A DNA stretch of 5,897 nt from Acidobacteriota bacterium (GTDB lineage: Bacteria; Acidobacteriota; Terriglobia; Terriglobales; Acidobacteriaceae): NCBI GenBank assembly GCA_021781255.1, contig JAJXXG010000883.1, forward strand, positions 1 to 5,897. The letters are read 5' to 3'. Within the stretch, counting starts at the first letter, position 1. Every line of letters begins with the position of its first letter. The translations under genes and the position numbers were made by a program. Shown here in pieces: positions 1-4,774 of this stretch. The notes beneath the pieces are model-generated. The model had not been told where the DNA came from and did no database searches. It was given only the letters and a program-made list of their open reading frames with translations.

Positions 1-661
1 TCAGCGCCGTCTGGTTCACCTGCGCAAAATCCAGCCCCAGAATCCTCCCAAAGGCGCGCTGCAACTGGTAATTCATCATCTCCAGCAGCGGAACAGAGGT
101 CGCGCACAGGCCGTTCAGCACCATCACCCCATGCGCAAACGTCGCCTGCGGATTGAAGTTATCCAGCCACACCAGCACGCCATTCTGCGCGCAGTTGTCC
201 GGCGCGCTCGCTCCCGTGCCCAACAGCGCATCGATCACCGAACCATCCTCGTCAAAGACCACCGCAATCGGCGTTGACGTAGCCTGCGGCGTCACATCCG
301 ACGGAGCCGTAAACTGTCCATTCGACGCCAGCACATCCGATCCATTCACATCCTCGGCCAGGCTTCCGGCATCCGTCAGATTCACCGCCGCCGTCGGCAC
401 CGCATTCCAGAACGCCGCCGCCGCATCGACCATCCCCACGGCCTGCTGATTGCTGATCGAACTGTTCAGCGGCCCCTGGTCCACAAAATAGTGGATCGGC
501 CCATCCACCCACCGAATCGGCTGCCCCACCACAGCCGGATTAAAGTACGCCACACCCGCCACATACTTCGGCCCACCCGCCCATGCCGACACGGCCAGGC
601 AGCCGGCAAGCAGCACACCCGCGCCCACGCGCCACCGTCGCCACCCACAGCCTGGGCGCAT
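1..661 (-). CDS. Exported protein with degenerate matrixin-like metalloprotease motif (3' end outside window)
   Basis: The minus-strand frame is open from 661 to the window edge, giving 220 residues. The N-terminus is a signal sequence: an Arg/Trp-rich start (WRRWR, residues 7-11), then a hydrophobic run ending in AWA before GG (cleavage near 28/29). A lipobox-like LAGC ends at Cys21, so a lipoprotein is also possible. The mature part starts GGPKYVAGVAYFNP. Residues 202-212 read RAFGRILGLDF, which aligns with the matrixin zinc motif HEFGHALGLDH but has R, R and F at the three His positions and A at the catalytic Glu. Family knowledge would make this an exported protease-like scaffold without zinc chemistry; that is inferred. 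In-frame ATGs also exist at 676 and 691. No start has a good Shine-Dalgarno; 661 was chosen for signal-peptide shape and a close GGAG. Function and partners are unknown. It is divergent from the tRNA. Confidence 0.75.
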   Translation of the reverse strand, partial: MRPGCGWRRWRVGAGVLLAGCLAVSAWAGGPKYVAGVAYFNPAVVGQPIRWVDGPIHYFVDQGPLNSSISNQQAVGMVDAAAAFWNAVPTAAVNLTDAGSLAEDVNGSDVLASNGQFTAPSDVTPQATSTPIAVVFDEDGSVIDALLGTGASAPDNCAQNGVLVWLDNFNPQATFAHGVMVLNGLCATSVPLLEMMNYQLQRAFGRILGLDFAQVNQTAL

Positions 662-833
662 CGCTCCGTTTTGCAGCATCCGTTGGCGCATCGTCAGGAC
701 GGTCCAGTCGTGGCCCAGCCACACTCGCCTTCCCTTGCAATTCCGTGCGCATTTGTCGCAGAGAGCGCCTGACCATCCTTACGTTAAAGAAAATCAATAT
801 GATAGGTGCAAAAATGGCCCGTGCCGCGCCGGT

Positions 834-859
834 CTCTCATGAGAACTTTCTCATGAGAG
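834..859. promoter_or_regulatory. Perfect 26-bp inverted repeat, operator-like
   Basis: The arms CTCTCATGAGAA (834-845) and TTCTCATGAGAG (848-859) are exactly complementary across a 2-base centre (CT). Each arm contains the self-complementary decamer TCTCATGAGA (835-844 and 849-858), so the site is also a direct repeat with 14 bp between centres. No T-run follows on either strand, which argues against a terminator. It sits between a minus-strand gene starting at about 661-691 and the tRNA promoter at 938. This arrangement fits a binding site for one or two dimers of a regulator. The regulator and the target are not identifiable here. Confidence 0.5.
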
Positions 860-937
860 GATTCTTATATCGACCGATGGCCCCGATGCGATCCGTCCGC
901 ACCCTGCTCATGGCCGCTTCTGTGCGTGGTTTCGCGT

Positions 938-966
938 TTGACCGCCCATTCTCCACCACGTATCAT
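938..966 (+). promoter_or_regulatory. Sigma-70-type promoter of tRNA-Met
   Basis: TTGACC (938-943) and TATCAT (961-966) are separated by exactly 17 bases. Each hexamer matches the consensus at 5 of 6 positions. Transcription would begin near 973, giving a leader of about 50 bases before the tRNA at 1024 that would be removed by processing. The position directly upstream of the tRNA on the same strand supports the call; no start-site data are available. Confidence 0.65.
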
Positions 967-1023
967 CAGTACTTGCGACCCTGCGCCGTCTTTCTGCCCG
1001 CGGCAGCGTTCCTGGTCCATTCC

Positions 1024-1100
1024 GGCGGAGTAGCTCAGATGGTTAGAGCGACGGATTCATAACCCGTAGGTCGGCGGTTCGATCCCGCCCTCCGCCACCA
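1024..1100 (+). tRNA. tRNA-Met (anticodon CAT), elongator type
   Basis: The full cloverleaf can be drawn. The acceptor stem is GGCGGAG/CTCCGCC (1024-1030 with 1090-1096), perfectly paired. The D stem is GCTC/GAGC (1033-1036, 1046-1049). The anticodon arm is 1051-1067 with loop TTCATAA and anticodon CAT at 1058-1060. The variable loop is 1068-1072, and the T stem is GGCGG/CCGCC around TTCGATC. Discriminator A1097 is followed by an encoded CCA (1098-1100). The fully paired first acceptor pair argues against an initiator tRNA. A CAT anticodon can also belong to tRNA-Ile2 after lysidine modification; this cannot be excluded by eye, but overall features favour elongator Met. The last anticodon-stem pair (A1055-C1063) is mismatched. 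Confidence 0.95.
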
Positions 1101-1182
1101 GATTCAAACCGGCTTCAAGTATCCCTTCACCCAGATCACCGCTGTTTCTCCTGCCCTTTTGCTCCCGTCCTTCTTATTTGTC

Positions 1183-1206
1183 ATTCCCGCGGGGAATCTG
1201 CTTTTT
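1183..1206 (+). terminator. Possible terminator or dispersed-repeat hairpin downstream of tRNA-Met
   Basis: ATTCCC (1183-1188) pairs with GGGAAT (1192-1197) around a 3-base loop, and a TTTTT run follows at 1202-1206. The gap between stem and T-run is 4 bases and the stem is short, so termination would be weak. It is the only terminator-like structure between the tRNA and the TPR gene. The surrounding wording also resembles short intergenic repeats recalled from acidobacterial genomes, so it may be a repeat copy instead. Confidence 0.35.
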
Positions 1207-1300
1207 GCGTCACCCTCAACCACGACATGCCCGCGCCCGGCGGTAGCGGCCACCGTTCCTCGATCTGCCACCGCTGGCGAGCCAAGCTTGCGGCGGCTGC

Positions 1301-3100
1301 ATGCAATGCCATGCGCTACACTCGTTAGCTGCAATGCTTTTTTTCGTCCTGCTGCGCCGAATACTCCTTTCTTCCCTTGTGCTGGCGGCTGCCCTGCCTG
1401 CCTGCGCGCAATCCGCCTCGTTGCGCCAGGCCGACGTTGCTTACCGCGCCGGTCTTGCGGCGCTCAGCCGCGGCGATCTCCACGCCGCTCAGTCCAGCTT
1501 CGCCGAGGTCGTCCGCCTGGACCCGGCTGCCGAGCAGGGCCACAGCGCGCTCGGAGCAGTGCTCGTCCGTCTCGGCCAGCTTCCTGACGGCATCCGCGAG
1601 CTGAACCTCGCCCTGCGCGCCAACCCCAACGACCACTCCGCTCAGGAAAATCTCGCTCTCGCCTACCAGCAGACAGGCAATCCCGCCCGCGCCATTCCCT
1701 ACTTCCGCGCCGATCTTGCCGCCGCTCGCGTCGCTCGTCGCAGCCTTCCGGACGGCATTCTGGAGTCTTACTCGCGCGCGCTCGCCGCCACCGGGCAGCT
1801 CAGCCCGGCTGCGTCGGTCTTCGCTCAACTCGTCCGCGCTCATCCCACAGACGCCCATCTGCAGGATGAACTCGGTACCCTCTACGCTCTTAGCCACAAC
1901 TGGCCTGCCGCCGAAATTGCCTTTCGTGCCGTAATCGCAAGACAGCCCGACAACGCGCTCGCTCATCTCCATCTCGGCTCGGTGCTGGCCGCGCGCCAGC
2001 AACCCGGCGCAGCCGCGGAGTGGCTGGAAGCCGCGCGGCTTGCCCCCGATAACGCGGCCATCCAGCTTCAGGCCGGCTCCGCCTTGGCGCGCGCCGGTGC
2101 GGACGCACAGGCTCTGCCGCTGCTCCAGCGCGCGCATACCATGCTGCCGCAATCTGCCCAGGCCACGTTACAGCTTGCGCTCGTCCTCCAGCGTCAAAAC
2201 CAGCTCGCCGCCGCCATTCCGCTTTTTGAAAGTGCGCTTGCCCAGACTCCCAACGACCCCGACACGCTCGTCAACCTGGGGATGGCCTACACCCAACAGC
2301 AGCAGGCGAAGCTCGGCATTCCCTATCTGCGACGCGCCCTTGCCCTGAACCCCAAAAACCCCATGGCGCATCAGAACCTTGCCGCCGCATTCATCCAGCT
2401 CAATCAGGTCGATGACGCCGTTGCAGAGATGAAGGCCGCACTCGCGCTTGATCCCCGCTCGCCCCAACTTCACTACAACCTCGGCCTCGCCTACAAGATG
2501 CAGGACAACGCAACCGCCGCCATTCCGGAGTTGACCGCGGCGGAAAAGCTCAACCCAGACGCCTGGGAGCCGGCCTACGTCCTCGGCCTGCTCGACCTTC
2601 AGGAGGGTCGCTACGCCGAGGCTGAGCCACAACTGGAACACGCCATGAAGGTGCATCCCGACAACGGCGAAGGCTGGTCAATGCTGGGCAGCGTCTACAG
2701 CAAACTGGGCAAGCTGCCTCAGGCTCAGGCCGCGCTCGAACGCGCCATTCAGCAGATGCCCGCGCAGTCCGACGCCCACCTGCTGCTGGCCACCGTCTAC
2801 ATGGAAGAGAAGAAACCAGACCTGGCCATCGCCCAGCGTAAACTCGCCGCCAATCTGATGCGCAATCATATGAACGAGCAGCGCGCCGAGGTCGCCACAC
2901 ACTCCGGACAATCCCTGCTTGTCGCCGGCAAGCTTGACGCCGCCGCTGTTGAATTTCACAACGCCATCGGCTTCGATTCCAGCTATGCCGACGCGCATCG
3001 CGGACTTGCCACGGTCTATCAGCGGCAGGGCAAGATGACCGAAGCCGCCATTGAAAACTCGCTCGCCGCAAAAGCAAAACTCAATCCTCCTCTCAACTGA
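1301..3100 (+). CDS. Exported tetratricopeptide-repeat protein, about 16 TPRs
   Basis: The 599-residue product starts with a signal peptide: RR at 19-20, hydrophobic ILLSSLVLAAALPA, probable cleavage after ACA near residue 36. The protein should therefore act outside the cytoplasm. From about residue 44 to the end it is almost wholly 34-residue TPRs, with the usual small/large pattern and a Pro at each junction (LDP, ANPND, QTPND, LNPKNP, LDPRSP, HPDNG). The third unit is followed by an irregular insert (about 140-152). No catalytic domain or membrane anchor is seen, so the likely role is a protein-interaction scaffold; the partner is unknown. A second ATG at 1334 also gives a plausible signal peptide. 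The 1301 ATG was kept because a weak GGCGG precedes it, while 1334 has nothing like a Shine-Dalgarno. The isomerase-like gene follows 37 bases after the stop, which suggests co-transcription. Confidence 0.92.
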   Translation: MQCHALHSLAAMLFFVLLRRILLSSLVLAAALPACAQSASLRQADVAYRAGLAALSRGDLHAAQSSFAEVVRLDPAAEQGHSALGAVLVRLGQLPDGIRELNLALRANPNDHSAQENLALAYQQTGNPARAIPYFRADLAAARVARRSLPDGILESYSRALAATGQLSPAASVFAQLVRAHPTDAHLQDELGTLYALSHNWPAAEIAFRAVIARQPDNALAHLHLGSVLAARQQPGAAAEWLEAARLAPDNAAIQLQAGSALARAGADAQALPLLQRAHTMLPQSAQATLQLALVLQRQNQLAAAIPLFESALAQTPNDPDTLVNLGMAYTQQQQAKLGIPYLRRALALNPKNPMAHQNLAAAFIQLNQVDDAVAEMKAALALDPRSPQLHYNLGLAYKMQDNATAAIPELTAAEKLNPDAWEPAYVLGLLDLQEGRYAEAEPQLEHAMKVHPDNGEGWSMLGSVYSKLGKLPQAQAALERAIQQMPAQSDAHLLLATVYMEEKKPDLAIAQRKLAANLMRNHMNEQRAEVATHSGQSLLVAGKLDAAAVEFHNAIGFDSSYADAHRGLATVYQRQGKMTEAAIENSLAAKAKLNPPLN

Positions 3101-3124
3101 GTAACGAGTCTATTCCGCCATACC

Positions 3125-3131
3125 GAAGGAG
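3125..3131 (+). promoter_or_regulatory. Ribosome binding site of the isomerase-like gene
   Basis: GAAGGAG ends 5 bases before the ATG at 3137. It is the clearest Shine-Dalgarno in the window and fixes the start. Lying inside the short gap after the TPR stop codon, it supports independent initiation on a shared transcript. Confidence 0.8.
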
Positions 3132-3136
3132 CCGCG

Positions 3137-4189
3137 ATGCGCACCATTCAGGGACCAGCCATCTTCCTTGCCCAGTTCGTCCAGGACCATCCGCCCTTCG
3201 ACACCCTCGACTCGCTTGCCCGCTGGGCCGCTGATCTCGGCTACGTCGCCGTTCAGCTTCCCACCTGGCTGCCTCAACTCTTCGATCTCACGCTCGCCGC
3301 CGAAAGCGCCAGCTACTGCGACGATCTTCGCGCTCGGCTCGCCAAGCACAATCTGGTTATCAGCGAGCTATCCACCCACCTGCAAGGCCAGCTCGTCGCC
3401 GTCCACCCGGCGTATGACCTGCTCTTTGACGCCTTCGCGCCCGAGGCCGTCCGAGGCCGTCCCGCCGAGCGCCAGCAGTGGGCCGTCGCCCAGCTTCAGC
3501 TCGCCGCCCGCGCCAGCCGCAACCTCGGTCTCGCCGCTCACGCCAGCTTCTCCGGCGCGCTTGCCTGGCCCTATCTCTACCCCTGGCCGCAGCGCCCAAC
3601 CGGCCTAGTCGAAGAGGCCTTCGCCGAGCTTGCTCGCCGCTGGCTGCCCATCCTTCAGGCCTTTGACGAATCCGGCGTCGATCTCTGCTTCGAGCTTCAC
3701 CCCGGCGAAGACCTTCACGACGGCATCACCTTTGAGCGATTCCTCAGCGCCGTCCACCACCACCCCCGCGCGGCGATTCTCTATGACCCCAGCCACATGC
3801 TCCTGCAGCAGATGGACCCGGTCCTTTTCCTCGACCACTACCACTCCCGCGTCCGCGCCTTCCACGTCAAGGACGCCGAGTTCCAGCCCAACGGTCGCAG
3901 CGGTGTCTACGGCGGTTACCAGCCCTGGATCGACCGCCCCGGTCGCTTCCGCACACCCGGAGCCGGACAAATTGATTTCAAACGTATCTTCAGCAAACTC
4001 GCCCAGTACGACTACCCCGGCTGGGCCGTCCTCGAGTGGGAAGACCCGCTGGAATCCGCCGCCGAAGGCGCGCGCAAAGGTGCAGCCTTCATCCGCGACC
4101 ACATCGTCCACGTCACCGACCACGCCTTCGACGACTTCGCCGCCGCCAACTCCGACACGGAAGGCAACCGCCGCGTCCTCGGCCTCTGA
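3137..4189 (+). CDS. Sugar phosphate isomerase/epimerase-like TIM-barrel protein
   Basis: The 350-residue protein has the layout of the xylose-isomerase-like TIM-barrel family (AP endonuclease 2 type). The expected acidic/histidine metal ligands occur at ends of successive strands: Glu186 in FELHPGED, Asp217 in YDPSHM, His243 in FHVKDAE and Glu300 in VLEWEDP. His188 and His220 lie beside them. No signal peptide is present, so it is cytoplasmic. Family members isomerise or epimerise sugars or cyclitols using a divalent metal; the substrate cannot be read from the sequence. The C-terminal FDDFAAANSD...NRRVLGL tail has the look of a bacterial subgroup often found near Gfo/Idh/MocA dehydrogenases, none of which is in this window. 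A strong ribosome binding site fixes the start. It lies 36 bases downstream of the TPR gene, probably as second gene of an operon. An exact 10-bp tandem duplication lies at 3441-3460. Confidence 0.92.
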   Translation: MRTIQGPAIFLAQFVQDHPPFDTLDSLARWAADLGYVAVQLPTWLPQLFDLTLAAESASYCDDLRARLAKHNLVISELSTHLQGQLVAVHPAYDLLFDAFAPEAVRGRPAERQQWAVAQLQLAARASRNLGLAAHASFSGALAWPYLYPWPQRPTGLVEEAFAELARRWLPILQAFDESGVDLCFELHPGEDLHDGITFERFLSAVHHHPRAAILYDPSHMLLQQMDPVLFLDHYHSRVRAFHVKDAEFQPNGRSGVYGGYQPWIDRPGRFRTPGAGQIDFKRIFSKLAQYDYPGWAVLEWEDPLESAAEGARKGAAFIRDHIVHVTDHAFDDFAAANSDTEGNRRVLGL

Positions 4190-4201
4190 CGCCACATATG
4201 A

Positions 4202-4242
4202 GCAACCATGCCAGGTAGTCGCACGACGACTGTCATGGTTGC
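4202..4242 (+). terminator. Long hairpin after the TPR-isomerase operon, candidate terminator
   Basis: GCAACCATG (4202-4210) and CATGGTTGC (4234-4242) are exactly complementary. Inside them AGTCG (4217-4221) pairs with CGACT (4227-4231) around a 5-base loop, giving a two-tier stem. It begins 12 bases after the isomerase stop codon. Only a TTT follows, so this is not a textbook intrinsic terminator; RNA 3'-end protection or factor-dependent termination are alternatives. Confidence 0.4.
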
Positions 4243-4246
4243 AGTT

Positions 4247-4270
4247 TCCCAATAGGTGTACCCCGTGGGA
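4247..4270 (+). repeat. Short hairpin between two longer ones
   Basis: TCCCA (4247-4251) is complementary to TGGGA (4266-4270) around a 14-base loop. It is weak alone and is listed because it lies 4 bases after the preceding hairpin and 12 bases before the next. Confidence 0.25.
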
Positions 4271-4282
4271 CTAGAACTTCGC

Positions 4283-4307
4283 GCAGCTTTTCTTCAAGAA
4301 AAGCTGC
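4283..4307. terminator. Perfect 12-bp inverted repeat, candidate bidirectional terminator
   Basis: GCAGCTTTTCTT (4283-4294) and AAGAAAAGCTGC (4296-4307) are exact complements around a single C. In RNA it would fold as a 10-bp stem with a TTCAA loop. The stem contains its own TTTT and AAAA tracts, but no T-run follows on either strand. It could end transcription from the left, or be a protein site or mobile-repeat copy. Confidence 0.4.
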
Positions 4308-4614
4308 ACCTCAGGATGTCTGCTCGGGCATAGTAATCATGGAACCGACCTCGAGCAGGACGCTTGAGCAGCGGCCCCATATCTGTCGCAAATGGATCGA
4401 GACTCTTGTCAAACGCGTTCTGCTTCGCGTAATGTGGTTTCGTTCCGCGAGCAACCCCTCGATGCATCTGCGGTATGAGTATGGGGTCAGACTAGCGGAC
4501 GATACTGCAGCCAAGTTCGATCCGATCCATGCGGGACATTGGTCCAAGCAATATCCCCTCACAACCAACGGTAAAACCTCCAGACAAATGTCTCATACCG
4601 ACAACTTGATAACC

Positions 4615-4670
4615 GATTTGCGATAGCGTGTTTCATAAATAACCTTACGATTGCAATAGCCCGTATCATA
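4615..4670 (+). repeat. Imperfect tandem direct repeat upstream of the phosphatase-like gene
   Basis: Two units align: 4615-4637 (23 bases) and 4649-4670 (22 bases). Both begin GATT and end TCATA, share an internal ATAGC, and agree at 18 of 22 aligned positions with one single-base gap. The ending GTNTCATA occurs a third time at 4590-4597. The nearest coding start is 4775, about 105 bases downstream. They could be binding sites for a regulator; this is inference from position only. Confidence 0.4.
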
Positions 4671-4774
4671 CCCACCCTCCATGAGAGTCTGACGGCTTTC
4701 GACCAGGGCGTGGAGGCCTGTAGGAAACATGCTTGAGAAAATAATAACCATGTAACTGTAAACGGGGTTACCCT

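Larger units (their letters stand above)
692..1023. other. Intergenic region between the divergent exported-protein gene and tRNA-Met
   Basis: No credible gene lies here. The stretch contains the 26-bp inverted repeat at 834-859 and the tRNA promoter at 938-966, described separately. An AT-richer island at about 780-812 lies upstream of the minus-strand gene and could hold its promoter, but no hexamer pair with correct spacing was convincing on that strand. A plus-strand open frame crosses the region only by running into the tRNA. Confidence 0.6.
4190..4774. other. Non-coding or decayed region between operon end and phosphatase-like gene
   Basis: About 585 bases lack a recognisable gene. The first 120 bases hold three hairpins (listed separately). 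The middle, about 4310-4626, has short open frames on both strands (95 and 85 codons) with no ribosome binding site and no recognisable motif. The last 170 bases are AT-richer and contain imperfect direct repeats. No convincing promoter for the gene at 4775 was found. It may be a long regulatory leader or the remains of an insertion. Confidence 0.5.

Noticed and set aside
583..1062. Plus-strand open frame of 159 codons
   Set aside because: It ends by translating the tRNA itself (GGVAQMVRATDS is the typical read-through of a tRNA 5' half) and lies antisense to the exported-protein gene at its start.
1079..1100. tRNA 3' end as an integration (att) site for an island
   Set aside because: No second copy of the tRNA 3' sequence was found in the window and no integrase is present.
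1289..1322. TTGCGG and TACACT as promoter of the TPR gene
   Set aside because: The spacing is 22 bases and the start would fall after the first ATG; the match is weak.
1325..2152. Minus-strand frame of 275 codons within the TPR gene
   Set aside because: It is antisense to a clear TPR coding sequence and shows no motif of its own; it is a GC-rich shadow.
3605..4252. Minus-strand frame of 215 codons across the isomerase gene
   Set aside because: The plus strand carries all expected metal ligands and a strong ribosome binding site; the antisense frame is Val/Gly/Asp-rich filler.
4676..4716. CCTCCA/TGGAGG inverted pair
   Set aside because: Only 6 bp with a 29-base loop; expected by chance.
4733..4762. 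TTGAGA and TGTAAA, 18 bases apart, as promoter of the phosphatase-like gene
   Set aside because: Transcription would begin only a few bases before the ATG at 4775, leaving no room for a leader, and the -10 matches only 4 of 6 positions.
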